The translations under genes and the position numbers were made by a program. Shown piece by piece: positions 1 to 10,761 of a DNA stretch of 64,000 bases. The DNA comes from Rhizodiscina lignyota (taxonomy: Eukaryota > Ascomycota > Dothideomycetes > Aulographales > Rhizodiscinaceae). Positions within the stretch are counted from its first letter, which is position 1, and the number at the start of each line of letters is the position of its first letter. The notes beneath the pieces are model-generated. The model made no database searches. It was given only the letters and a program-made list of their open reading frames with translations, and had not been told where the DNA came from. The stretch lies in the NCBI GenBank assembly GCA_010015805.1, contig ML978137.1, forward strand, positions 517,225 to 581,224. Direction: 5' to 3'.

Positions 1-1765
1 GCTCATCATGTAAAGAGGCACACGCATCTCTTCAGCAACGGACTCCGCAGTCTGTTAAAGTGTCAGTGAGGCCGGACAAAAGGCGCGCAGGATTCTTACC
101 AGAGTCTTTCCCACACCTGGCGGGCCGCATAACAGCAAGATTATGCCTTTACCCTTGCCTTCAATCACATCGTCAAACATCTCCTTATTCTTCCGCTGAC
201 TCTCCGTAAAGCCAAGGATCAACTCCTTCTGATTCGAAGGCAACACCAAGCTGTCAAAGGCACCGACGCTCCACTCAATCTCCTTAACAGAATTGACGAA
301 AAAGTTCAGCCACTGCTTGTTCTTCAGTGCATAGCCGCGCAGCAGAGGCGTGCAGATTAGCTTCTGCTCTGCTGTCAACTTGATACGATCTGCACCTCCT
401 TCCTCATCTGCGAACATTCCGTCGACGGGCATACCGCCTCCTGTGCCTTCATCGCCGGGATCGTACATGTCGTCGCCATCATCGTCGTCATCACCAGCTT
501 GTCCGTCTGATTGTTCTTTTTGATTGAGAGGCGTGACGAAGACGGACCAGTTTGGGTTGAATTTGTTCCAGCCATACGTGTCGATGACGATGCGACCTTT
601 GATGTTGTGCTTGTCCTTGTTTCCGAAAGGATCGCGATTCCAGGCAACGCCGTGATATGCCTTATAATGTGAGCCAGCCAAAGCCTCAATCTTGCCACCT
701 CGCTCGATCAGCCTTTCTTTCAGGCCATCCTTGTCCAAGTGATAGTCAATAGGATATGCCGCGAGAACTCCAATCTTTCGAGTACCAGCATAAGGATAGA
801 TGCAGAGATTCAGCTTGTTCGTTCCAAAACGGCTCCCGTCCCAGTCGACGTATTTCCCACTAACCCAGAAACACGGGTTCATGTTTCGGTCGGTGCCATA
901 TCGTGTATTGTGGAGCTTCAATGCTGTGTCCTGGCCATCCTGCCGCGTGTAGACAACATGCCCTGGTTGGAACACTGTCCAGAGATACTCGTAAGTTATC
1001 ACACCATTGCGCATCATATCTTGCGACTCCTCAATGAGCGTTTTAAACTCCTTGTGGAGCAGGTTGTAAAGCAACTCTGTGTGCTCTTTCGTCTTCTTTC
1101 TGTTCTCCTCCTCTTCCGCATCATCACTCTCACTTTCAGCTTCCAGACGCTTGATTGCATCCTCAAGCTCTGACCACCGATGAATCAGCGGTTCGAACTT
1201 GCCAGAGAATTCCAACCGCCTTAAGCCCACTGTAACACCAGGGTAATCCTTCAAGACACCTCCGAGTAGCTTCTTCAGTAACGGGCTTTGCACCACAATA
1301 CTGTGGATAGCAAGGACCTACATGGAGAATGTATTAGTAGAGTTCAGTACAGCCTAAAAGCGTAAATTCAAAGGGATTCGAGCTTGAGAAGATGAAGCTT
1401 AAAAATAATACCCATCACATAAATGGAGGCATCCTTACCTTGCGTGGGTCACTGTAGACCTTGACATTTCGCACCAACAGCGCCCACTTAGCTGTCTCCG
1501 CATCTTCCGCAGGCTTCCCTACATCGGTCGGAACGGTGTCTTGCCACTGGAAACGGCCACGACGGTCCTCTTTGCCAGAATAGAGGTTCTTATAGCCGCA
1601 TTGCATCCCGATCTCTTTCGGATCAAGAGGCGTTGGTGCTTCAGCCTCTTCGACTTCACCATCAACCCCATTAGTCTCTGCCTTACCACTCAGCGTGACG
1701 GTCTTGATGCCATTCTGCTGCGGAGTGGACTCTTCGTCCGAGGAGTAATCAATGCTGCGTGCCAT
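1..1765 (-). CDS. AAA+ ATPase with fungal DUF7025-like N-terminal region (3' truncated)
   Basis: Three exons are visible: 1765-1439, 1317-100 and 51-1, with introns 1318-1438 and 52-99. The gene runs off the left edge. The start ATG (MARSIDYSSDEE) is the first in-frame ATG after a likely 5'UTR intron at 1869-1970, with donor GTGAAT and acceptor GCACAG. The order is a basic/acidic N-terminus, then a segment around VQSPLLKKLL typical of the N-terminal region of these fungal proteins, an acidic Asp/Gly-rich loop, and a Walker A motif, GPPGVGKTL. The exon after intron 52-99 reads TAESVAEEM, as expected after Walker A in this family. Walker B and the rest of the AAA domain lie outside the window. 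These proteins are common in Pezizomycotina and their cellular role is mostly unknown. The family call is firm; no specific function can be given. Confidence 0.88.
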
Positions 1766-4700
1766 TCTGCGTGGAGGTGGTCTGCGTGGAGGTGGAAGGC
1801 GACGACCTGCTCGGCCTCTGAGGCTTTGAGCTTGCAGAATTCTTTGGGCGATATATTGGGGGTTTTCACTGTGCAAAATTAGTTCGTTCAGTTGTTCGGC
1901 CGGGTCGGAATTGATTCGCGAAGAGAGCCGGTTGCTCAGTTAGACTAACAATAATCGACCCTCCATTCACCTTATTGGGCGTTACTGGAGGAGAAGAGAG
2001 GAGACGATGAGAGGGACGTGGAAAGTGAGAAGTGGACAGCTTTAAACGTCGAAAGCGTTGTTGCCTGCTGGAGAATAGTTCAACGCATTAGAAAGATGGC
2101 TGTGCGGTGGATGAAATAGGTAAGTGATGTCTCTGAAAGTTGGACGATCTTAAATCCGTGCAAAGTCCAAGTGCAAGGCTGAAGGCTGAGCGTTCGCAGG
2201 CAGAATGAAGCTGTTGCCTGCCTGCCTGCCTCGACGATGTGAATAATCCTACGCTAAGTAGTACTTCCCCGCAGTAGTGACTCAGGGAAATGGCAGCTTC
2301 AAGAGCGCAACATATGCCATGTGTTTGTAACTCGCCGGTCAAAGTAAGGCAGCAAATGTGAGTGAGGCTCAGAGCTTCCGGTGAGTTCGCTCGACTCGTG
2401 GGACACCGCCGACCAGGATCTGTGCAGTAGCTTCACAGGTTGCAACACGCAAGGTGGCGAGAACATTCTCTTTGTACAGCAGTGTGTGCGAGGTGGTGCT
2501 TGCAAAGTGATTGCTTCAATTCGAAACCTAGGACAACGGTACCTAATCAAAATCATGTTGATTCTCACGAAGTATGAGAAGTGGAGTCGCAAGTGGGAGT
2601 GGGGTGCCGGATCTAGGGTACGATACCCGAATTGGTATACTCTATCAGAGAGCATCAGATACGCAGGTTCTCCTACATAGATAGATGGACTGGACTGATT
2701 GACAGCCTCTACACTTCGTCGTCTTTGATATATCTCCCAGGAGCCATTTACCCTAAGCGGGCCGCTACTCCTTCTGACATAATCGCCATCTACAGACATA
2801 GGTAGCTTCCGCATCGTACATTGGCGAGATGGTAAACGGGCGCTAGTTAGCAGCCGATGCAGGTACATATCCAGCACACGATAGAGCAATGTATCTAAAG
2901 AGGCAGGAGGTTCTTGCGGAGCTGTCGCCTCGCTTCGCCACGCTCAGATGTATCCGATGAGACCCTCAACGTTCTTTTCCGGGGCAGTGGCGGCGAGTTG
3001 AATATGAACTGATTAGAAAGCACTACCTCATACATTGAACCGATGTAGTTAGCAGCGTTAGTACTTTCAGCAAGAGCTCATCCTGCGGCGGTTATATCCT
3101 CGCAGGATATTAGAATAGAGTAATAATCAAGGGTGCAACGTCAGCGGATATCCAATAGTTATCACTAGTAGCGGATCAGCTCTTTGCTACGAAGGACTAA
3201 TAAGGCGGCTACATGCGGATGATGGTGAGAGCTGTTCGAGCAACTGCGGACGAGAGACAAGTGCTGAAAAGATCCTTGGGAGTATCATCACGCAACCCTC
3301 ACCATATCCTCGTCGTTCTTGCCGCGTTCTGCGCCTCCGACGGAGGTGGAGCAGAACGTGCAAGCATCGCGAAGGAAGGGAACAGAGGAGGACACGAGAC
3401 TAGGAGAGATGGAGTACGACTATAATCAGCAGAGCGAATGGCATTGCTCTTATGCTGCTGCGAGGCGACGGTCAATACTTCTGGGCTTATTGAAGGTTAC
3501 CACGTTTGAGACCCCTGGGGTGCATCCATGACGGTCACTTGCAGAATGCAGAATCAAGGGTCTCCACAACCTCGTCAAGCGCCATAGAGCCCATGGAAGC
3601 CGGGCATCCGCCTCATCTTCCTTGGGGAATCCAAAGCCACCGAGTCTGGGGGTGTGTAGAGAAAGGTAGCCGAAGATGCTGCGACTCCAGTCATTTCAGC
3701 TCTATGACAGTTGCTCTTTGTCAACGAGATCTGAGCAGATTTCGGAGGCGGCCTCTCAGCATCTCATGCGGGTTGCACAAAGGGCAGAAGCACCAATGTC
3801 GCGCTGGAGGTTTATCTGGCCCGCGGACATGGCATTTAAACCTGTCGGCAGCAACGATATGGCATTTGCTGGCGATGAAACGCTCGCCGGAGGGCCCCAG
3901 TGGCTCGAAATGCAAAATTCGGGGCTTAACATCAGTGGGACCGGCAGAGCAGCAGGGAAAGTGTATGGCTGAGGTGATCAGGTCCAGGGTGCGTCGCGCT
4001 GTAGGGCGCCGTTAGATACATCGTCAGCGCGGGAGATGGTGCAATAGGATTGCTCTTTCTGCAATGGATTCCGCCGGTGGAAGCTTAGAACATGTGAAGA
4101 AGCAATGCGGAAACAGGCTCCCTCATCCTCCCGCCGTCCTGACTCGTCTGGCCATTCGCCCAGGCCGGAGCACGTCTTATCGTCGGCGCGACCGAGGCGG
4201 CTCGCGACGGCGCGTCTGGATGAAGTGCGACTTCGAGGTGGTAGCGGCTCCAAGGCGCGCTGCAGCGACTCGGAGGGCGTTTCGGTCAGAGATTCAGGAC
4301 AGAGTTGCATGCTTCTTATGCATGACAAAGGCATGATGAACAGCGCGGTGCAGGCGGCCGGGGTGCTGCGCGACTTCAGCTGGACATCGCGCCCGCAACG
4401 TCGACACTTTTGCATGGCGACGCTTGATTGCTTCTTTCGGAGCCCGTACCTCACACAGTGCCTCTCACGACTGAGCCGGGCCGCTCAGCCTTGGCCCGCG
4501 GAGGGCAGCGAGTGGATGGGTAAAGGGTACAGGCGCGAATTCGATGCCCGCGGCCAGTGGCAGAGACAGCACGGCGAAGGCATCCTGGGCGAAATCCCAC
4601 GCGTCAGGTCACCCAAGCACACAAGCTTCCGCAATGGAACGCCAATGGAACACGCTGACCTGCCTCTGACCGCCGCTTGCTGTGCGCGCGAGCCCACGTA

Positions 4701-4882
4701 ACTCGAGAAAAAGTTTGCCCAAAAAAAGTCGCGCGCTTTGATCCGACGTGCTGCTTTTCGATCCAAGCTCGCTCGCCAGTCGAAAAAACACCACCATTAC
4801 TGTGCTGCCTAGTGTGCCACGCCTTTTCAACCCTCCGGCGTCCGCATCTTTCTGCCTCTCTTTCCTCCCTTTCCTCTTCGAC
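1766..4882. other. 3.1-kb stretch without a supportable gene
   Basis: It holds the probable 5' leader of the AAA ATPase gene (5'UTR intron 1869-1970), a short TGCC tandem repeat near 2215-2231, and the promoter of the adenine phosphoribosyltransferase gene. The right half (about 3500-4880) is visibly more GC-rich than the left. Open frames of 100-200 codons occur on both strands and overlap each other. None has a recognisable domain or a consistent exon structure, so I treat them as chance frames. Confidence 0.5.
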
Positions 4883-5746
4883 ATGTCTGGCACACCCGTC
4901 GAGAGCAGCACCCTTCACGCCGATAGCACCGCCCACTCCACCCTCCCTCCCACGAAGCCGTCCACGAGCGGCCACGCGCCCGCTGGAAAGCCTGACCCTA
5001 CGACCAACGTCCAAGATGGCGCCAAAGGAGGACTCTCCGCCTCCGCCGCCTCCGGCTCCTCCGTACGTCCGCCCAGTGTTGTTGGCTCACCCCGATGGCC
5101 GCCATCGCGAGCATTTGGAGTCTCAGTAATTGACACCATTTCAATTGCAGGAACTCGCCAGTCTTAAAGTAGGACTGAGGTCCGCTGTCCGCCAATTCCC
5201 AGACTTCCCTTCGCCCGGCATTCTCTTCGAAGATATCATGCCCATTTTCGCCGACCCGAAACTCCACGAATCTCTCATCCGCGCCCTCGAACTGCACGTG
5301 CGCCAGACCTACGAGCGAATACCAGACGTCATTGTGGGCTTGGACGCCCGGGGATTTCTGTTTGGCCCAAGTCTGGCGTTGCGAGTCGGAGCCAGCTTCG
5401 TACCAGTCAGAAAGAAGGGCAAACTTCCAGGGCCGTGCCAGACGGAAAGCTACGAGAAAGAATACGGCCAGGATTTCTTCCAGATGCAGTCAGATGGAGT
5501 GAAACCTGGCCAAACCGTGCTGGTAGTGGACGACCTTATCGCAACAGGTAAGGAGTCACGTTCGACCACGTAGTCTGGTCCGAGGTCACTAACAAGTTTG
5601 CAGGTGGATCTGCTGCAGCTGCTGGAGGATTGGTGAAGAAACTTGGCGGCACTCTACTCGGCTACATCTTCATCCTCGAACTGGATTTCCTCAAAGGACG
5701 TGCAAAGCTTGATGCACCCGTTTATACCCTTCTTTCAAGTCAATAG
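4883..5746 (+). CDS. apt1: Adenine phosphoribosyltransferase
   Basis: APRT converts adenine plus PRPP to AMP in purine salvage, in the cytosol. Exons are 4883-5062, 5151-5547 and 5604-5746 (introns 5063-5150 and 5548-5603), giving 239 residues. The body starts at ELASLKVGLRSAV and contains FPDFPSPGILFEDI. The PRPP-binding loop VLVVDDLIATGGSAAA is split by the second intron after the first G of its first Gly codon. The C-terminus LGYIFILELDFLKGRAKL is typical of the family. The first exon gives a Ser/Thr/Pro-rich extension of about 60 residues, longer than in most family members. ATG 4883 was chosen because only its frame reaches donor GTACGT in phase 0 and joins the conserved frame at 5151. 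Identity is very secure; the extent of the N-terminus is less so. Confidence 0.95.
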
Positions 5747-6644
5747 GCGCCTACATCGAATTTCATATCCCCCACCACCCAATTCAACCACAATCACATT
5801 ACGATCCGAACTCGATCCGCATGCGAGCATTTTACTTTTGGCATCATTTGGCTTCTATAGACTGGCTAGGCAACTGGGCGGAACTTCTCTTTTCTGGTAA
5901 CACGCGAGCTGGCGCCGTCTGAATGGGTGGAAAAAGTGCTCGTATTTTCTCGGTGATTTCATCCCACGATACGCAACAAGCAAGCTCCGGCCCACGGATC
6001 TTTTTCCGAAATTTTCGGATGGAAGCACGCGCCTTTCCTCTCTAAATACGAACCTGCGAAAGCAATGAGTCACGACAGATCCAATACGCAAAGAGAAGAA
6101 AAAGGTCTCGCTGGCCTCCGTAATTAATACGTCCCTTAGTCCTTTTGTTTTTAAGACTTTGCATGATTACATAATAATATTACGATATCCAATAGTTGCA
6201 CAGTCCGACTACTCTGAGACAATGCGATAAGATGAGCATGCAGTATGGCGCTCCACGGAGCAAGATTCAAGAGGTGGTGTATAGCGAACCCTTGCTTGAT
6301 CGATCAGATTAGCCAGGGCTCCGTACTGCTGTGGGCACTTATAGGCTTCAACTCAAAGCCGTCTAAACCGAACAGCCCACAAGTATTGAGCAGACTCCAA
6401 TGGATCGTAAGACTGCTCAATGTATAGGCCTGTCTGCGCCAGAAGCGAGGCTAGTTTCGACGCGACACGTCCTTCAATTTCCATATGAGTGCTGTGCCAT
6501 CTGCAATTCCCTGACGACATTGAGCGCACGACGGACCCCCACTTCGCCGCCTCACCTGCAGAAAATTACCCCGCCACAACATCTGAAGACGGCGATTTCC
6601 CTTACTCCACTGTTTACATACGTGCTCTTCGTCCCATCTTCTGA
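5747..6644. other. Intergenic, APT to Rid-family gene
   Basis: This is the 3' flank of the adenine phosphoribosyltransferase gene and the promoter of the Rid gene. A T- and pyrimidine-rich stretch lies near 6120-6160. I see no coding frame or structural RNA. Confidence 0.5.
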
Positions 6645-7444
6645 ATGCTACGCACGACAAGGCCCACGTTTCAATTGCGTGCATATTCCTGTCCGAACCC
6701 ACGTCGTCTACATCGTCCTTTAATCTTCTGCGCTGGCAGCTACTTCAGTCGGTCAGTGACACCGCAAGTCGGCTCCTATCGGATTTCTGCTCGCACCATG
6801 TCGGATATGAAGAAGATCTATACGGCCAATGCCTTCCCTCGTGAGTCCAAATCTGCGATTGATGGGTTCATGGTACTAACACAGTGTTACAGCTGCTGGA
6901 CCATATGTACGTGGCAAGACATCAATGCACTGTATCAAACCTTGTACCATATCGATATCCATGCATGGCACCTTAGTCTTGCATCCACCTACTTCATAGT
7001 TGACCTTTGCAACAACCACTCTTCCGCCTGTTGAGACTTTGACCCTAACATTCATCCTTTAGACCCAAGCAATAGCAGCTGGGGCCCACATCTTCGTCTC
7101 CGGCCAAATCCCCGCCGACAAGTCGGGGAACCTCGTCGAAGGCAGCATTGGCGACAAGACCGAGCAATGCTGCCGTAACATCATTGCCATCCTCGAAGAG
7201 GCGGGCAGCAGCATCGAGAAGGTCGTTAAGGTGTGCACTTGACCGCCTCAATCCTTCAGAGTTCCCGATGCGCTGACTAACGTGGTGGCAGACCACCGTC
7301 TTCCTTGACGACATGGCAAACTTCAACGACATGAACGCGCGGTATGAGAAGTTCTTCTCGCACAAGCCAGCAAGGAGCTGTGTGGCGGTGAAGCAGCTGC
7401 CGAAGGGAGTACCAGTCGAGATTGAGTGCATTGCCTTGGCTTAA
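6645..7444 (+). CDS. Rid/YER057c/UK114 family protein, mitochondrial-type
   Basis: Rid proteins hydrolyse reactive enamine/imine intermediates released by PLP enzymes such as threonine dehydratase. Exons are 6645-6840, 6893-6906, 7063-7230 and 7292-7444 (176 residues). The second exon is only 14 nt. Translation across it gives AFPPAGPYTQAIAAG, the conserved N-terminal signature of the family. Later come FVSGQIPADKSG and TTVFLDDMANFNDMNARYE, and the C-terminus has ARSCVAVKQLP, which carries the conserved Arg, then EIECIALA. The core starts at MSDMKKIYTANAF. The upstream in-frame ATG adds about 50 residues rich in Arg and Ser, which look like a mitochondrial presequence (compare yeast Mmf1). 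Start choice between 6645 and the internal Met decides targeting and cannot be settled here. The gene converges on the dehydrogenase at 7681. Confidence 0.93.
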
Positions 7445-7680
7445 CTGAGAATACAAGCATCGAACTGCTTCTCATTGTGCGCTGCATAAGGACATTTCGA
7501 AGTGACATCATCAGCATTGCATCAAGGACGACTTGTGTAGCTAAAAGTCTTCAAGAAAAAGTACAACGTATTACATCATGACAATTCACGCCCAGTGCCG
7601 ATCCGGAGAGGCTTTCGAGATATCATTTTGAAACTAGAAATAGACGTCCAGAATATGACTGAGAAAAAGACATGGATGCA

Positions 7681-8731
7681 TTAAATTTTGTAGTCCTTCA
7701 ACTCTTCCTCTGTCCATTCCCACAGCTCTTTCTGTAACTGCTCGCTCTTCGACCACTTCGTCGGCTTCCCCACCTCACCCGGCTTCTCAAAGTACTCTCC
7801 CCCTATGACATTCTCCTTCTTCCCCACTGCCGCCCATGTCTGATTCACTGCACCCTGTTCAGGTGTCAGCCATGGATAGCCATTCATCCAGCCCGACACT
7901 TTCATAAACATCACCTCAGCCTTACCCAAGCCGAGATTCATACCCGTGCCCACAATGCCAGGGTGGACGGCTACAGTCTTTACGCTCGGGTGCTGCTCAT
8001 TCAGTTTTCTCGTGAGCAATATAGTGGCCAGTTTGCTCTGGCCGTATTTCAAATACTGCTACATGCGCTCTGTCATGAGACGCGGCGGCGGCATACTCGT
8101 CTTTACTGACTTGAAGTCAATTCCATCTGACACGGTGAACCGGAACCCGGCGCTGGAGACAAGCACGCATCGCACCTCCGCTTCAACACCGCTTCGTTGC
8201 GCTGTCTGGAGCATGATTGGCATCAGATATTTAATGAGAAGCGCGTGGCTCATGTAGTTTACACCCCAGCGGACTTCGTAGCCGTCTGCAGTCTGTCCAT
8301 CAGGCGCGCCGTGGACTCCGGCATTGCAGATGAGAATGTCGAGCCTGTTGCTCTCACTTTCGGGTTGCGCGGAGGACTGCATGATGAAGGACTTTGCTGC
8401 CGCCTGGACGGAGGAGAGAGATTCAAGGTCACACTCCAAGAATGAAAGCTTTGTTGACGTGCTTGGGAAAAGCTCGCGCAGGGAAGCGATGGCTGCTTCA
8501 TGTTTTGAGCGATTTCGACCCGCGAAGTAGATATGCGCGGGACTACCACGCAGAAGGTTCTTAACGGTTTCGAAGCCGATTCCTGTGCTAGCTGTTCCGT
8601 TTGTTAGGAAACTCGTAAAAGAATTAAGAATGAACTGGTGAATGTGTACCTCCGGTAATCATGATGACTTTCCCTGTGAGTGACGGAACATCTTTTGTTG
8701 TATCGAAGGAGATTTTCTTTGATTGGGACAT
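7681..8731 (-). CDS. Short-chain dehydrogenase/reductase; frame interrupted by TAG at 8059-8061
   Basis: This is an SDR of the retinol dehydrogenase/WW-oxidoreductase-like type, predicted NAD(P)-dependent with unknown substrate. Exon 1 (8731-8650) is MSQSKKISFDTTKDVPSLTG and onward, ending at the nucleotide-binding motif. Intron 8592-8649 joins to give TGASTGIGFETV. Further motifs are ILICNAGVHG, the catalytic Ser in VSSAG and the YxxxK pair in KYGQSKLA. The frame is open on both sides of one TAG at 8059-8061, just before YGQSK. Either the gene carries a nonsense mutation, or a 48-nt intron (8059-8106, donor GTAAAG, acceptor TAG, frame kept) removes it. Splicing would leave about 21 residues between Ser and Tyr, and reading through would leave about 37. 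I recall roughly 29-30 for this family, so neither is ideal. The start ATG is firm. Confidence 0.8.
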
Positions 8732-9470
8732 GATGCCGGAAAGCAGGAGACTTGAGAGGTCACAATTGAAGTAGGATTAAAGAGCTGAGCAGTATCATCA
8801 TAGAGCTTATTATGAGAGAGATCATGAAAAGTAAAGATCGTCCAATTACACACTGCGTCTTTTGTAGCAAGAAACAGAAACCAGCATGCACAATCACATT
8901 CGAGGTCGGGAATGGACGAGTCAAGGTTGTGATTCTAGACGGACATTTGGCGGACGAATATGGGATTGGCCCGCGACGATGGAACCAAGCCGCGTAGCTC
9001 GCTGGAGCCTTCCTGGCCAGGCACAAAGACATCTAAACAGAGCGAAAGTGAGCCACAATTATTGGTCAAGAACAAAGAATGTTGCAATTGGCAGTGGAGG
9101 CCGACGGATTGAAGATTGTGCCGCTAGATCCCGCTCGACTGAAGGAAGACATTAGAGTACCCATCTGAAGATTAAGTCTCCATTTTAGCAGAAGTGGATA
9201 TTTTAGTCTACAGTTAGCAAAATGATTCTCTAAGGTAGTTTCGTGTCGGTTCATGAAGGTGTCGTCAGTCATCCAACCTTCGAAAGGAAAAGTGGAGCGG
9301 CGCATCTAAGAAATCCTTGGCAGAGGAGCGGAGCGGAAATATCCTATGCGAACGCACTCTTGGCATCAACATGAACCTTAAGCTTGATTCGAACTTCAAG
9401 TCTGGAGCAAACTCCACCTCAACACGAAGCCTTTCAATTTTCCTCTCGTGTCACCTACCTGCCTCTCACC
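8732..9470. other. Divergent intergenic region, SDR / Y14
   Basis: The SDR (-) and Y14 (+) genes start at opposite ends, so both promoters should lie here. The stretch beside the Y14 start is pyrimidine-rich (about 9410-9470). No coding frame is supportable. Confidence 0.5.
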
Positions 9471-9975
9471 ATGGCAGATACAGAAATGGAAGTTGACAGC
9501 GCACCGCCATCCGGCACACGCGGTAGTGAAGCGCGCACTGCTACCGGCGCGGTTGCGGTTCGCAGTATCGAAGGCTGGATCATTATTGCCACCAATGTGC
9601 ACGAGGAAGCAAGCGAAGAGGACCTCCAGGACCTATTTGGTGAATTTGGCGAGATCAAGAACATACACCTAAACCTCGACCGAAGAACGGGTTACGTGAA
9701 GGTATTTCAGCCTGACAGACCCCGCTAGAAGTGGATTTAATTAAGAATTGCTTTCGCAGGGCTACGTTCTCATTGAATACCCGACACTCGACGAAGCGAA
9801 GGCTGCAATTGCGGGCGCGAACAACACGAAGCTTCTCGATCAAACGATATCTGTTGACTACGCGTTCGTTCGACCTGCACCATCGGGGCCTGGCAAGGGA
9901 CAGCCGAAGGGAGGTCGTGGAGGCGGCAGGGCGCGTGGCAGGAGTCGCAGCCCGTCAGACATGAAAGACGACTGA
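9471..9975 (+). CDS. rbm8A: RNA-binding protein Y14/RBM8A, exon-junction complex
   Basis: Y14 forms a heterodimer with Mago and sits in the exon-junction complex on spliced mRNA. Exons are 9471-9701 and 9760-9975 (intron 9702-9759), giving 148 residues. One RRM covers roughly residues 36-115: RNP2-like WIIIATNV, the Y14-specific [19 protein letters not shown], and [18 protein letters not shown], which spans the intron and includes RNP1 (KGYVLIEY). The short C-terminus is Gly/Arg-rich and ends in [11 protein letters not shown], resembling the RS-containing tail of metazoan Y14. The near-exact [12 protein letters not shown] string separates Y14 from other single-RRM proteins. A core Y14 in an intron-dense fungal genome is expected. 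Confidence 0.95.
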
Positions 9976-10761
9976 GCCGGCATTGCATGCGAGAAACCTG
10001 CGGGGGATGATGTTGTTCTCAAACTCCAACCTTCAAGAGGGCTATGAATGAAGCGGCACAAAGCGTCACTGTGGTGTTAGAAGCGGCGTCAGAGGCGATA
10101 ACGGAGCACGGGACAATGATACCAATACCAAAAGCGTGCTGACCTGCTATGCGCAGGTCGGCGTTGATCTCTCAATGTGGTATGTTTAATCGCGATCACA
10201 TCGAACGTTTCGACGCTTACCAGAGCCCAAGGGATACATTTGCAAGTGATTTAATGACCCGCGCATCAACGAAAGAATCCACCATAGTAAATGTCCATTC
10301 AGCCGCCCCTTCAGCAGGACATTTGTCTGGCTTTAGGCCTCACTATGGAAGGCCATCATGTAGACAGAGTCCCAATCAAACTCGCTGTCGACGCCGAGTC
10401 AGATCAAAGCGAATTATCAAGTCAGTAATTTCTCTTTGCAATTTGGGATCTTTGGTTAAGCCAGTAAGTGGTTTTACATTTACTATTGAGACGACGCCAA
10501 CGAATTGAGTCATGTTCATTTATCGTAATAACCTTTGCGCATCTTGGCCGCGAGCGTGATTCTCTCTGCGACAATTTTCATTGGTAGCCTGGTAGGTATT
10601 TTCAACGTTGGTGTCATTTTCCTATATTTTCAACGTGATCAACGACCGCCCTCCTCCAGACTATATAAAGACCCCTCGTCAGATTAATCTACTTTCCACT
10701 CCTCTACTCAACTATTCTGAACCTACTACATATCAAACTCAATCCAAGAAAAGAACGAACC
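9976..10761. other. Intergenic, Y14 to low-complexity gene
   Basis: This holds the 3' flank of Y14 and the promoter of the 10762 gene, with a good TATA element at 10662-10670. No other coding frame is convincing. Confidence 0.5.
10662..10670 (+). promoter_or_regulatory. TATA box of the 10762 gene
   Basis: TATATAAAG lies about 92 nt upstream of ATG 10762, a normal TATA distance in fungi. A clear TATA element suggests a regulated or stress-type promoter and supports the repeat-rich frame downstream being transcribed. Confidence 0.5.

Noticed and set aside
2299-2889. 196-codon minus-strand ORF
   Set aside because: No domain, unusual Arg/His/Ser composition, and no plausible promoter or intron structure.
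3978-4701. Overlapping ORFs of 136-198 codons on both strands
   Set aside because: All overlap one another in a GC-rich tract; none shows a domain or conserved motif.
8059-8061. Selenocysteine or programmed readthrough at the dehydrogenase TAG
   Set aside because: TAG is not a selenocysteine codon and the downstream context matches the leaky CARYYA signal only in its first half; intron or mutation is simpler.
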